Positions 36,602 to 45,659 of a stretch of DNA of 64,000 nt are shown here, piece by piece (position 1 is the first letter of the stretch; each line of letters begins with the position of its first letter). Source of the DNA: Gramella sp. MT6 (GTDB lineage Bacteria; Bacteroidota; Bacteroidia; Flavobacteriales; Flavobacteriaceae); contig NZ_CP048410.1 in assembly GCF_019357415.1 (NCBI RefSeq), forward strand, positions 1,550,001-1,614,000, read 5' to 3'. The notes beneath the pieces were generated by a model. That model ran no database searches, was not told the origin of the DNA, and saw only the letters and a program-made list of their open reading frames with translations. The position numbers and the translations under genes were made by a program.

Positions 36602-37717
36602 TTATTCAGAGATCTTATCATAGATGAGTTCAGCGGTTTTCTTGCTGGCTCCTTTCCCGCCAAGTTTCTGCTCCAGTTCAAAATAATCTCCAAAGATCTT
36701 TTTCCGTTTCTTTTCATCAAGGATATTTTTCAGTTCGATCTTTAAATTTTTCGCATTGAATTCATTCTGGATTAGTTCTTTTACCACTTCCCGGTCCATG
36801 ATCAGGTTTACTAACGAAATATAATCAAGGTTAATTATACGTTTTGCGATATGGTAAGAAATATAACTACCCTTGTAGCATACAACTTCCGGTACTTTGA
36901 ATAAGGCCGTTTCGAGTGTTGCAGTTCCAGAAGTGACCAGTGCCGCATGAGAAATACCCAGAACATCATAGGTCTTGTTCATGATAAGTTTGATATTGGA
37001 TTTTTTCATGAAAGTCTGATAAAATTCTTCTTCCTGGCTTGGAGCGCCGGCAATCACGAACTGGTAATCTTCGAAATCTGAAGTGATACTTAGCATTACC
37101 TTCAGCATTTTTTCTATCTCCTGTTTCCTGCTGCCCGGAAGTAAAGCAATGATTGGTCTTGAATCCAGACCGTTATTTCTTTTAAAAGATTCTATATCAA
37201 CAGGAGGCCGGTTATCTATGGCATCAAGGAGAGGATGACCTACAAAATGAACCGGAAAATCGTGTTTTTCGGTATAAAAATCCTTTTCAAAAGGCAGGAT
37301 AACATACATTTCATCAACATCGCGCTTTATCTTCTTGATCCTGTTCTCTTTCCAGGCCCAGATCTGTGGAGAGATATAATAATGGGTTCTTATTCCTTCT
37401 TTTTTGGCCCATTCAGCGATACGCATGTTAAAGCCGGGATAATCTACAAAAATGATCACATCGGGATCAAAACCGCTAATATCCTCCTTACAGAACTTGA
37501 TATTTTTAAAAATGGTCCTAAGATTCATGATCACTTCAGAGAATCCCATAAAGGCAAGTTCCCTGTAATGTTTTACCAGGGTCCCGCCCTGTTGCTGCAT
37601 TAGATCACCGCCCCAGAAGCGAAATTCAGCGTTAGTGTCTACTTCCTTAAGTGCCTTCATTAAATTGGAGGCATGTAGATCTCCGGAAGCTTCGCCAGCG
37701 ATGATGTAATATTTCAT
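36602..37717 (-). CDS. lpxB: Lipid-A-disaccharide synthase
   Basis: LpxB condenses UDP-2,3-diacylglucosamine with lipid X to form the lipid A disaccharide at the inner membrane. The 371-residue protein opens with the family signature YYIIAGEASGDLHASNLM and has LLPGSRKQEIEKML and SGTATLETALFKVPEVV, the GT-B nucleotide-sugar site. Length is normal. One nucleotide separates it from the small gene upstream. It complements lptC elsewhere in the window as part of LPS supply. Confidence 0.95.
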   Translation of the reverse strand: MKYYIIAGEASGDLHASNLMKALKEVDTNAEFRFWGGDLMQQQGGTLVKHYRELAFMGFSEVIMNLRTIFKNIKFCKEDISGFDPDVIIFVDYPGFNMRIAEWAKKEGIRTHYYISPQIWAWKENRIKKIKRDVDEMYVILPFEKDFYTEKHDFPVHFVGHPLLDAIDNRPPVDIESFKRNNGLDSRPIIALLPGSRKQEIEKMLKVMLSITSDFEDYQFVIAGAPSQEEEFYQTFMKKSNIKLIMNKTYDVLGISHAALVTSGTATLETALFKVPEVVCYKGSYISYHIAKRIINLDYISLVNLIMDREVVKELIQNEFNAKNLKIELKNILDEKKRKKIFGDYFELEQKLGGKGASKKTAELIYDKISE

Positions 37718-37718
37718 G

Positions 37719-38000
37719 TTAAATGAATTTATAGATTGCTACGGCAACTGCTACAGATACGGTTGCCAGTAATACTCCCCTTGCATGGTAATTCTGTTTC
37801 TTTTTCAGAAAAACAAAGAATGGAATGAAGTTCAGGATGGCTCCAAGAGCTATTATCTTTCCAAGATAATCGTTCGCGACTGCATTCTTAAGAGTTGTAT
37901 CTATATCGGCTTCTGAAAGTAGTGTGATATATAAAATTACCCCAGCGATGTTTGCCGCTATTCCTGTTAAAAATCCGGTGAGTAAATTTTGTTTAATCAT
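37719..38000 (-). CDS. Small three-pass membrane protein, 93 residues
   Basis: Three hydrophobic segments (about 7-27, 44-65 and 76-92) with a KKKQNYHARG loop that should be cytoplasmic. It overlaps the 3' end of surE by 8 nt and ends 1 nt before lpxB, so it is coupled with both. I recognise no function. Its fixed place between surE and lpxB may point to envelope work, which is inference only. Confidence 0.7.
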   Translation of the reverse strand: MIKQNLLTGFLTGIAANIAGVILYITLLSEADIDTTLKNAVANDYLGKIIALGAILNFIPFFVFLKKKQNYHARGVLLATVSVAVAVAIYKFI

Positions 38001-38775
38001 TCAGAGACCAGCTGCTTAAATCTTTTATAAAATGATGGGCCGTAAGATCGAATTGAACAGGAACCACAGATACATAGCCTTTTTCCAATGCTTTTTCATC
38101 TGTATCGTCACCGTCATCCTTATTCACGAACTTTCCTGTTAACCAGTAATATTCACGACCCTGAGGATTAGTTCTTTTGTCGAACTCCTCTTCCCAGTGG
38201 GCATTCGCCTGCCTGCAAATTTTGATGCCTTTAATTTCTTCAGCTTTGAGTTTTGGGATATTTACGTTTAGAACAACACCTTTTGGAAGTCCGTTCTTTA
38301 GAACATTACGAGTGATCGCTTTTACGTATTTCCTAGTTGGTTCGAAGTCGGCATTAAGTGAATAATCCAGCAGGGAAAATCCAATGGCAGGAATACCTTC
38401 TATACCAGCCTCTACCGCTGCACTCATGGTGCCTGAATAAATGACATTAATGGAAGAATTAGATCCATGATTTATTCCACTTACACATAGATCTGGTTTG
38501 CGGTGGAGTATTTCCTGAGTGGCAATTTTCACACAATCAGCTGGAGTTCCAGAACAACTATATTCTTTATGCTTGTAGGATTCTTTGATGGTTACCTGCT
38601 CGCAGAAAAGTGTATCACTAATGGTGATCGCATGTCCCATTCCGCTTTGAGGGCTATCTGGTGCGACCACGATAACATCTCCAAGCTCTTTCATGACCTC
38701 TACCAGTGTCCTGATACCGGGTGCAGTTATCCCGTCATCATTAGTGACCAGGATCAGGGGTTTTTTCTTATTCAT
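37993..38775 (-). CDS. surE: 5'/3'-nucleotidase SurE
   Basis: SurE removes phosphate from nucleoside monophosphates and short polyphosphates and is linked to stationary-phase survival. The 260-residue protein starts with LILVTNDDGITAPG (metal ligands Asp13 and Asp14) and has SGINHGSNSSINVIYSGTMSAA, the conserved substrate loop (kept here to the family core). It begins a minus-strand operon with the small membrane gene and lpxB, and is divergent from the tail-specific protease gene. Confidence 0.95.
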   Translation of the reverse strand: MNKKKPLILVTNDDGITAPGIRTLVEVMKELGDVIVVAPDSPQSGMGHAITISDTLFCEQVTIKESYKHKEYSCSGTPADCVKIATQEILHRKPDLCVSGINHGSNSSINVIYSGTMSAAVEAGIEGIPAIGFSLLDYSLNADFEPTRKYVKAITRNVLKNGLPKGVVLNVNIPKLKAEEIKGIKICRQANAHWEEEFDKRTNPQGREYYWLTGKFVNKDDGDDTDEKALEKGYVSVVPVQFDLTAHHFIKDLSSWSLND

Positions 38776-38923
38776 GCATAATTATTTGGTTCTGCTAAAA
38801 TAAGAATTTAAATAAGGAAAGCTTATATTAGTGGTATCACAAATTAGTGCAGGTGATTTAACTTATTGGCACAGTTTTTACTATAATTATGGTAACCAAA
38901 CGATGACGAAATTAAAACGAGTT

Positions 38924-41077
38924 ATGAAAAGGAATATTAAGATCTTAGCAGTCGTTCTTCTAATGGCTGCTGCCTCATGTAGTTTTACTACCAAGAAATT
39001 CGAAGACCCCAACAAGGATAAACTTCTTATAGATCTCATTACGTATGTGCTTAACCAGGGACATTATGATGCTAAGGAAATTAATGACAGTTTTTCAGCA
39101 AATGTATATGAAGATTACCTTGAAGGTTTAGACCCTTCAAAACGATTTTTCTATGCCAGGGATATTGAGGAATTCGATGCTTTTAAAGATAAGATAGACG
39201 ACCAGATCAAAGGGAAGAATATAGAATTTTTCAACCTTACCTATGGCCGTCTTGGCGAACGTATGGAAGAAGCCAGATCTCTGTATAAGGAAATTTTAGC
39301 TACTCCTTTTGATTTTAGTGAGGATGAAAAAATTAATACAGATTATGATAGTCTGGATTATGTTACCTCTAAAGAGGAAATGAGAAAAAGGTGGAAGGAA
39401 CAATTGAAGTTCAATACCCTTATTACTTATTATGATCTTAAGCAGGATGAAAAACAGAAAAAAGAGGATGATGCTTCTTATGAAATGAAAACCGATGCCG
39501 AATTGGAAAAAGAGGCCAGAGAAACTACACTTTCTAATATAGACAGGTACTATGATTTTACAGACGACCTTGAGAGAGAGGATTACTTTTCGGTTTATAT
39601 TAACTCGATTGTAGAGGAATTTGATCCTCATACCTTCTATTTTGCTCCTCAGGATAAGGATAGGTTCGATATAGCCATGTCTGGTAAGCTTGAGGGAATT
39701 GGAGCTCGTTTGATCAAGGATAGTGATGATATTACTATTACTGAAGTGATCTCTGGGGGTCCTGCCTGGAGAAGTGAAGAGATTGGCGAAGGTGATGTGA
39801 TCTTAAAGGTGAAGCAGGAAGATGAGAAAGAGGCTGTGAGTATCGTTGGGATGAGGCTTGATGATGCGGTAGATCTTATCAAAGGTCCTAAAGACACTAA
39901 AGTAACCCTTACTGTTCGTAAGAAAGTGATGGGGAATATTGAAGAAGTTACTTTAACCCGTGATATTATCGAGATCGAAGAGACTTACGCCAAGGCTTCA
40001 ATGGTGAAGAAAGATGGTAAAAAGTACGGTATTATAAATCTTCCTAAGTTCTATTTCGATATGGAAGACTATAATAATCGTAATGCTGCTTCAGATATTA
40101 AAGAAGATATTGTAAGACTGAAAAAAGAAGGAATGGAAGGTCTTGTGCTTGACCTTAGAAATAACGGTGGAGGATCTCTTAAAACCGTTGTGGATATAGC
40201 AGGGATGTTCATTGAAGAAGGACCAATTGTTCAGGTAAAATCTAATGGTCAGCGTAAAGAAGTACTGAAAGATGAAGATCCTCAGGTTGTTTGGGATGGT
40301 CCTTTAGTGATCCTGGTGAATGAACTTTCAGCTTCAGCGTCAGAGATACTTGCTGCAGCAATGCAGGATTATAAAAGAGCGATCATCATTGGTAGTAGGC
40401 AAACTTATGGTAAGGGAACAGTGCAGAACGTGATTGACCTTAACAGGTGGCTTAGAAATAATGATATGGGAGATATGGGAGCGCTTAAAATTACTACCCA
40501 GAAGTTCTATCGAGTGAATGGTGGTTCTACCCAGCTTGAAGGTGTGAAGAGTGATGTAGTGGTTCCGGACAGATATAGTTTTGTGGATATTGGTGAAAAG
40601 GATCAGGAAAATCCGTTACCATGGGATAAGATAGATGCAGCAGATTATGATATCTGGAATGGATATGTAGGTTTCGAGGAAGCTATCGAGGCTAGTAAAG
40701 CCAGGATGGACACAAATGATCAGCTAAAACTTATTGAGGATAATGCTAAATGGGTGAAAACTCAAAGCGAAGACAGCAGCTATCCATTGAGTTATGATGA
40801 ATATGCAAAACAGGCTGAAAAAGACCAGGAAATGGCGAAGCAGTTTGAGGCAATTAAAGATTATAAGACAGATCTAACGTATACTTCGCTTCCTTATGAA
40901 GAAGAGCTTTTCGCTACAGACACTATACTGAAAGAGAAAAGGCAAAGATGGTATGAAAGTTTGAGCAAGGATGTTTATATTGAAGAAGCGATCAATGTGC
41001 TTTCAGATATTAAAATGAACAATATCACCAAGAATAAACTGGCAGATGTTGAGAGAAAGAATAAAGTGAAGAACTAA
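38924..41077 (+). CDS. Tail-specific carboxy-terminal processing protease (Prc type) lipoprotein
   Basis: A periplasmic S41 protease of 717 residues that degrades proteins from nonpolar C-termini. I choose the ATG at 38924 because it begins a clean lipoprotein signal (MKRNIKILAVVLL, then AAASC with lipid Cys19); ATGs at 38903 and 38831 would add unneeded residues. An N-terminal helical domain precedes a PDZ domain (KLEGIGARL, EVISGGPAWRS). The S41 core contains LDLRNNGGGSL, ELSASASEI with the catalytic Ser and TYGKGTVQ with the catalytic Lys. The C-terminal DUF3340-like region matches Prc. A strong terminator follows. Confidence 0.9.
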   Translation: MKRNIKILAVVLLMAAASCSFTTKKFEDPNKDKLLIDLITYVLNQGHYDAKEINDSFSANVYEDYLEGLDPSKRFFYARDIEEFDAFKDKIDDQIKGKNIEFFNLTYGRLGERMEEARSLYKEILATPFDFSEDEKINTDYDSLDYVTSKEEMRKRWKEQLKFNTLITYYDLKQDEKQKKEDDASYEMKTDAELEKEARETTLSNIDRYYDFTDDLEREDYFSVYINSIVEEFDPHTFYFAPQDKDRFDIAMSGKLEGIGARLIKDSDDITITEVISGGPAWRSEEIGEGDVILKVKQEDEKEAVSIVGMRLDDAVDLIKGPKDTKVTLTVRKKVMGNIEEVTLTRDIIEIEETYAKASMVKKDGKKYGIINLPKFYFDMEDYNNRNAASDIKEDIVRLKKEGMEGLVLDLRNNGGGSLKTVVDIAGMFIEEGPIVQVKSNGQRKEVLKDEDPQVVWDGPLVILVNELSASASEILAAAMQDYKRAIIIGSRQTYGKGTVQNVIDLNRWLRNNDMGDMGALKITTQKFYRVNGGSTQLEGVKSDVVVPDRYSFVDIGEKDQENPLPWDKIDAADYDIWNGYVGFEEAIEASKARMDTNDQLKLIEDNAKWVKTQSEDSSYPLSYDEYAKQAEKDQEMAKQFEAIKDYKTDLTYTSLPYEEELFATDTILKEKRQRWYESLSKDVYIEEAINVLSDIKMNNITKNKLADVERKNKVKN

Positions 41078-41093
41078 GAGTATATATAAAAGT

Positions 41094-41123
41094 AAAAACC
41101 CGGAACTTTGGTTCCGGGTTTTT
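41094..41123. terminator. Terminator after the tail-specific protease
   Basis: A 13-bp perfect stem, AAAAACCCGGAAC with GTTCCGGGTTTTT, and a TTTG loop. Symmetric A and T tracts make it usable from both sides, though rodA ends about 90 nt further on. Confidence 0.9.
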
Positions 41124-41137
41124 TTATGTTTGATATT

Positions 41138-41215
41138 ATGAAAAGAAAATATGTTTATCCGGTTCTGATTTTAGTTGTAGCCGCAATTCTTTTAATGGCA
41201 GATAAATGCTCCTAA
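41138..41215 (+). CDS. Possible 25-residue membrane peptide
   Basis: The frame MKRKYVYPVLILVVAAILLM plus ADKCS has a basic start, one hydrophobic helix and a Cys one residue from the end. It looks like a signal or anchor peptide but has no good lipobox. It sits between a terminator and the rodA stop, which it overlaps by 4 nt. No promoter or ribosome site is evident. It may be a real micro-gene or a chance frame. Confidence 0.3.
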   Translation: MKRKYVYPVLILVVAAILLMADKCS

Positions 41216-42459
41216 TAGGAAAGTCGGTCAGAATCTAGCTTAATAAAGATAAATAGTAAAATGGTGAATCCCCACAATCCGGATCCTCCATAACTAAAGA
41301 AGGGAAGTGGGATCCCAACCGTAGGGAAGATTCCTATTACCATTCCTATATTAACCAGGAAATGAATAAATAATATCCCGATTACGGAGTATCCATATAC
41401 CCGGTAAAACTGGTTTCGTTGTCTTTCAGCCAGGACCAGGAGTCTTATTAATAACAGGACAAATAATATTACTACCAGAGCGCTTCCCAGAAAGCCCCAT
41501 TCTTCTCCTACCGTACTGAAGATGTAATCTGTATGTTGTTCCGGTACAAAATGACCTTTCGTTTGCGTTCCTTCGGTCCAGCCTTTACCTAACCACCCGC
41601 CGCTGCCAATAGCGATCTCACTTTGATTTGTATTGTAACCAATTCCACGGGAATCAACTTCTTTTCCAAGGACAATGTTAAAGCGATCACGGTGTCTTTG
41701 TTCGAAGACATTTTCAAAGATGTAGTTTACAGAAAAACTTAAACCTATTGAAATAAGCGCGAATAAGGTAATAAGGACGCGGCCGGGCCGTTTTTTTCTT
41801 TTTCTAAAGAAGAGCAATAATCCAATTATTAAAGCTGCTACACTTACCCAAATTGGACCAATAACCAGGGTCAGGATAAATACTGAAACTGCCGTTAAAC
41901 CTGCTACAAGATAAAAACCTGATAGTCCTTCACGATAAAGTGGAAAAAAGAAAGCTGCATAAACCAGAGCGCTTCCGGGGTCAGGTTGGGGGACAATAAG
42001 AATGGCTGGAATAGCAATTATGATAAAAGCTTTAACCTGGTGGCTAAGCCTTTTAATATTGGTTTGTATATCGCTTAAATATTTTGCCAGGGCCAGGGCG
42101 GTGGCGAATTTTGCAAATTCAGAGGGTTGTACTCCGAAGCTTCCAAAGGAATACCACGAGGTGGCACCTGATATTGTTTTACCAAACACAAATAACCCTG
42201 CCAGTGAGAGCAGTGAAATTATATAGATAACACTGGAAAATCGTTGGTAGAACTTGGCTTCAATAGAAAGTATGATGACAATAAGGAAAATGCTCAAGGC
42301 GATAAATAGTGCCTGTTTTCCGTAAGGTTGGCTCATGTCTAAATAAGAACCTGAACTTGATCCCAGGGAGGCTGAATAGATATTGGCCCAGCCAAAAAAG
42401 ATCAATGCTAAATAAATGAATATGCTTATCCAGTCAAATCCTGCGCTGCTTTTACTCAT
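41212..42459 (-). CDS. rodA: Rod-shape SEDS glycosyltransferase RodA
   Basis: RodA polymerises glycan strands for side-wall growth together with PBP2. The 415-residue SEDS protein has about ten helices, the GVQPSEFAKFATALALAKY block and, near the C-terminus, GIFPTVGIPLPFFSYGGSG. The large periplasmic loop contains the family Asp/Glu-rich region around EQHTDYIFSTVGEEWGF. It directly abuts mrdA (no spacer) as the last gene of the mreBCD-mrdA-rodA run. Confidence 0.95.
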   Translation of the reverse strand: MSKSSAGFDWISIFIYLALIFFGWANIYSASLGSSSGSYLDMSQPYGKQALFIALSIFLIVIILSIEAKFYQRFSSVIYIISLLSLAGLFVFGKTISGATSWYSFGSFGVQPSEFAKFATALALAKYLSDIQTNIKRLSHQVKAFIIIAIPAILIVPQPDPGSALVYAAFFFPLYREGLSGFYLVAGLTAVSVFILTLVIGPIWVSVAALIIGLLLFFRKRKKRPGRVLITLFALISIGLSFSVNYIFENVFEQRHRDRFNIVLGKEVDSRGIGYNTNQSEIAIGSGGWLGKGWTEGTQTKGHFVPEQHTDYIFSTVGEEWGFLGSALVVILFVLLLIRLLVLAERQRNQFYRVYGYSVIGILFIHFLVNIGMVIGIFPTVGIPLPFFSYGGSGLWGFTILLFIFIKLDSDRLSY

Positions 42460-44328
42460 TTACTGATTAATTCTAAAAGGTTCTCCGCTTAATGGTTTTG
42501 CATATTCGTCTTCCAGGCTGTGGCTTAAAATCCAGCTTTCCATATCAGTTCTTGTGATGGTGCCTTTCAGATATTTTTCAATCATAAGGCTGGCCATTCT
42601 ACCTGCATATCTGCTTCCCCAGTATCCGTTTTCTACGAATACTGCAATAGCTATTTTTGGGTTCTCCACAGGGGCGAAAGCTACAAAAATGGAGTGATCT
42701 GTTAATTGGACTCTTATGCCATCTACTTTTGCAAAGTTTTCTGCAGTACCTGTTTTTCCGGCGATTTCTACACCAGGAATTCTTAGGGTAGAGGCCGTTC
42801 CACTTTTATAAACTTCATGCATGCCTTCTATCACCGGTTCAAAGTGTTTTGCTTCGATAGAGGTGTAATTCTTTTTAGTGAATTTATCTTCCTTTATAGG
42901 GTCGCCTTCGATCTCTTTAAGAATATGCGGCGTATAATACCAGCCTTTATTACTAATCGTGGCTGCCATATTAGCTAGCTGGATAGGCGTCATTAGAACC
43001 TCTCCCTGGCCAATGGCATTGGAAATGGTAGCTGTGGCATACCACTTATATGTTGGGTAATCATAGATCTGGTTATAATAATCTGAATCTGGTATTTTTC
43101 CAGGTTGACCTGTACTTAAGTCATTACCCATATATTGCCCTAAACCGAAGCTCTTTAAATGAGCATTCCAGGCATCCATTCCTTGTTGTGGAGTTGGGTA
43201 TTTTTCGATAATCCTTCTGTAAACATTCGCAAAATAGGCGTTGCATGACTGAGCAATTCCAGGAACCATGGATAACGGACTATTGTGCGCATGGCATCCC
43301 AGCTTTCTTCCTCTACCATAGGAGTACCCATGATTACAGGAAAAGCTATCTTGGGTGTCCACCACACCTTCCTGCAAACCAATTAAGGCATTTAGAGTCT
43401 TGAATGGGGATCCAGGTGGATATTGAGCCAAAAGGCCGCGATCGTAAAGCGGTCTGGCAATAGTATCGTAATATAATTCGGTGAAGTTAGGGGAGCGTTT
43501 ACGCCCTACAAGTTTCGCAGGATCATAAGTTGGAGCCGTAATTAGAGCCAGGATCTCTCCTGTTTCCGGTTCAAGGGCAACGATGCCACCCCTTTTGTTT
43601 TTCATTAATTTGGTTCCATAATCCTGCAGCGCTGCATCTAAAGTTAGCGCAATATCTTTTCCTTTTTCTGGAAGTGTATCGTAAATGCCTTCTTTATAAG
43701 GGCCAATATCCCTGTTAAAACGGTCTTTCTGAATATATTTTACACCCTTTACTCCGCGTAAAAGTTCTTCGTAGGTTTCCTCTACCCCGGCACGGCCAAT
43801 AAGGTCACCAGAAATATAATAAGGATTCTTACTTACAATACTCGGGTTAACTTCGGCTATGTATCCTAAAACATTAGCGCTATGATCTACCTGGTAATCC
43901 CTTAAAGATCTCTTCTGAATATAAAAGCCTTCGTATTTCCTCATTTTCTCCTGAAGGATTGCATATTCGCTCTTGGTAAGCTGAGGAATAACTACCGAGG
44001 GTAACATAGGAGAATAGATCCTTGCCTTGTCCAGTTTCTTTTCCAGATCTTCTCGTTCGAGGTTTAAGATCTGGCAGAATTCTGTGGTATCGAATGGTTT
44101 CAGGTTTCTAGGAATAACCATGACGTCATAGGACGGTTGGTTAGAAACCATCAATTCCCCATTACGGTCATAAATATAACCACGCTGAGGATAATCATAT
44201 ACTACTTTTATCGCATTATCCTGTGACCTTATCGCCAGAGATGTATCAACCACCTGGAGATAGAACAATCTTCCTATGAAGATCAAACCGGTGGTTAAGA
44301 TCGTTATGTATAGTAAAATCTTTCTCAT
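42460..44328 (-). CDS. mrdA: Penicillin-binding protein 2, transpeptidase
   Basis: The 622-residue class B PBP partners RodA in side-wall peptidoglycan synthesis. One N-terminal helix (about 4-24) precedes a dimerisation domain with YPQRGYIYDRNGELM. The transpeptidase domain has S307-P-F-K310 (nucleophile), S361-C-N363 and a KTGTAENF motif. The CHAHNSPLSM segment near 345-354, with Cys331 and Cys345, resembles the zinc-binding region described in PBP2. It overlaps mreD by 4 nt. Confidence 0.95.
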   Translation of the reverse strand: MRKILLYITILTTGLIFIGRLFYLQVVDTSLAIRSQDNAIKVVYDYPQRGYIYDRNGELMVSNQPSYDVMVIPRNLKPFDTTEFCQILNLEREDLEKKLDKARIYSPMLPSVVIPQLTKSEYAILQEKMRKYEGFYIQKRSLRDYQVDHSANVLGYIAEVNPSIVSKNPYYISGDLIGRAGVEETYEELLRGVKGVKYIQKDRFNRDIGPYKEGIYDTLPEKGKDIALTLDAALQDYGTKLMKNKRGGIVALEPETGEILALITAPTYDPAKLVGRKRSPNFTELYYDTIARPLYDRGLLAQYPPGSPFKTLNALIGLQEGVVDTQDSFSCNHGYSYGRGRKLGCHAHNSPLSMVPGIAQSCNAYFANVYRRIIEKYPTPQQGMDAWNAHLKSFGLGQYMGNDLSTGQPGKIPDSDYYNQIYDYPTYKWYATATISNAIGQGEVLMTPIQLANMAATISNKGWYYTPHILKEIEGDPIKEDKFTKKNYTSIEAKHFEPVIEGMHEVYKSGTASTLRIPGVEIAGKTGTAENFAKVDGIRVQLTDHSIFVAFAPVENPKIAIAVFVENGYWGSRYAGRMASLMIEKYLKGTITRTDMESWILSHSLEDEYAKPLSGEPFRINQ

Positions 44329-44831
44329 CGATATTTTTTACTAAATAAAGTAAGGCTTAAAAGAGTTAGGATAACTGTGAATATACTGGAAAATAATGTC
44401 TTTTTCAGTACTAGAAGTATATGATTTAAGCTGAACATTTCCAAGGAAAACAATACAAAATGATGTAGTATCACCATTAAGAAAACGTAGCTTAATTTCG
44501 ATCCAAAAGGAGTTGCCGCAAGCCTGATGTTTTGATGGTCATAACTTATTCCAAATGAGAACCTCAATAAGTTAGGTCTTACAAAAGCTGCTACTAAACA
44601 TGCCGCTGCATTAATCCCGCCGCTATCTTCAAAAATATCTATACTTAATCCTAATAGGAAAGATAAAAACAGGAATAAACTCTGATTTCCGGCAAAAGGA
44701 TACAGCAATATGAACAATACATACAAATGCGGATTTATATATCCTGCAAAGTTGATATTGTTCAGGATTAGGACCTGTAAAAAAACAAGGATGATGAACC
44801 TGGCGATATTTGAAAAAACCTTATTGTTCAT
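44325..44831 (-). CDS. mreD: Rod-shape-determining membrane protein MreD
   Basis: A 168-residue protein with five or six hydrophobic segments. MreD proteins are poorly conserved, but the LLGLSIDIFEDSGGINAAAC block, with Asp and Gly after the third helix, is typical. It overlaps mreC by 11 nt and mrdA by 4 nt. It belongs to the elongasome core with MreC, PBP2 and RodA. Confidence 0.88.
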   Translation of the reverse strand: MNNKVFSNIARFIILVFLQVLILNNINFAGYINPHLYVLFILLYPFAGNQSLFLFLSFLLGLSIDIFEDSGGINAAACLVAAFVRPNLLRFSFGISYDHQNIRLAATPFGSKLSYVFLMVILHHFVLFSLEMFSLNHILLVLKKTLFSSIFTVILTLLSLTLFSKKYR

Positions 44832-45645
44832 TGGTCTCCTGTAATTTCTCTATTTCTTCCTTGTTCACATTTTCTATCACGTAGACATAACCAATATTGG
44901 TCATATCATTAAAAAGCTTGATGTTGATGGTATAATAACTTTGGGTTTGGTCAAGAGTGAAATCCTGAATACTTCCAATGGGAAGACCTTTTGGATAGAT
45001 GAGAGATCTACCCCCGGTAATAATGGTATCTCCTTTTTGCAAGGGCGCCTGTCTCGGAACGTCTATCAATTGTACAATATTCGGGTCTTTTCCATCCCAT
45101 ACCAGACTACCAAAATGATTGGTGTTATTAAGTTGCGCATTTATACGCGATCTGCTATTTAAAATAGATATTACTCTCGAGTAATTCTCGTTTACCCTAT
45201 CCACGATTCCAACGATTCCCTGACTGGTGATAACCCCAAATTCCTGTTCAATACCAGATTTTTTTCCACGGTTTAGTGTAAGATAATTATCAACTTTTGA
45301 GAAGTTATTGTTGATCACCCTTGCCGTCCTGAACAAATAATCTCCTTCAAAAGAAGTACTATCCAGTTGCTTTTCTACTGAAATGCTGTCGTGAATATTT
45401 GAAATGATGTTACGAAGCTTGTTGTTCTCTTCAAGCAATCTTTCATTATACTCGTCCAGGTGAAGATAGGTATTGATGTTATTAGACCATGAATAAACGC
45501 CACCGGTCACAATATTGGCAGAGCTTATAAATCGGCTCTTATGAAAAGCGTGATTTTGAATTGTAAGAAATACAGATACAACGAACAGGATTAAGAATAA
45601 AATCGAATTCTTATTCCGAATAAGAAAGTTGAAAATCTGCTGCAT
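44821..45645 (-). CDS. mreC: Rod-shape-determining protein MreC
   Basis: A bitopic elongasome scaffold of 274 residues. One N-terminal helix (about 13-29) is followed by a coiled coil (about 62-90, EYNERLLEENNKLRN) and two beta-barrel subdomains with INRGKKSGIEQEFGV-type and DTIITGGRSLIYPKGLPIG segments. A polar tail ends the chain. It lies 14 nt after mreB. Confidence 0.93.
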   Translation of the reverse strand: MQQIFNFLIRNKNSILFLILFVVSVFLTIQNHAFHKSRFISSANIVTGGVYSWSNNINTYLHLDEYNERLLEENNKLRNIISNIHDSISVEKQLDSTSFEGDYLFRTARVINNNFSKVDNYLTLNRGKKSGIEQEFGVITSQGIVGIVDRVNENYSRVISILNSRSRINAQLNNTNHFGSLVWDGKDPNIVQLIDVPRQAPLQKGDTIITGGRSLIYPKGLPIGSIQDFTLDQTQSYYTINIKLFNDMTNIGYVYVIENVNKEEIEKLQETNEQ

Positions 45646-45659
45646 AAATTAATCTTCTC

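Noticed and set aside
38866..38895. TTGGCA and TATAAT before the tail-specific protease as a sigma-70-type promoter
   Set aside because: The spacing is only about 10 nt, and this lineage uses the TTG/TAnnTTTG type.
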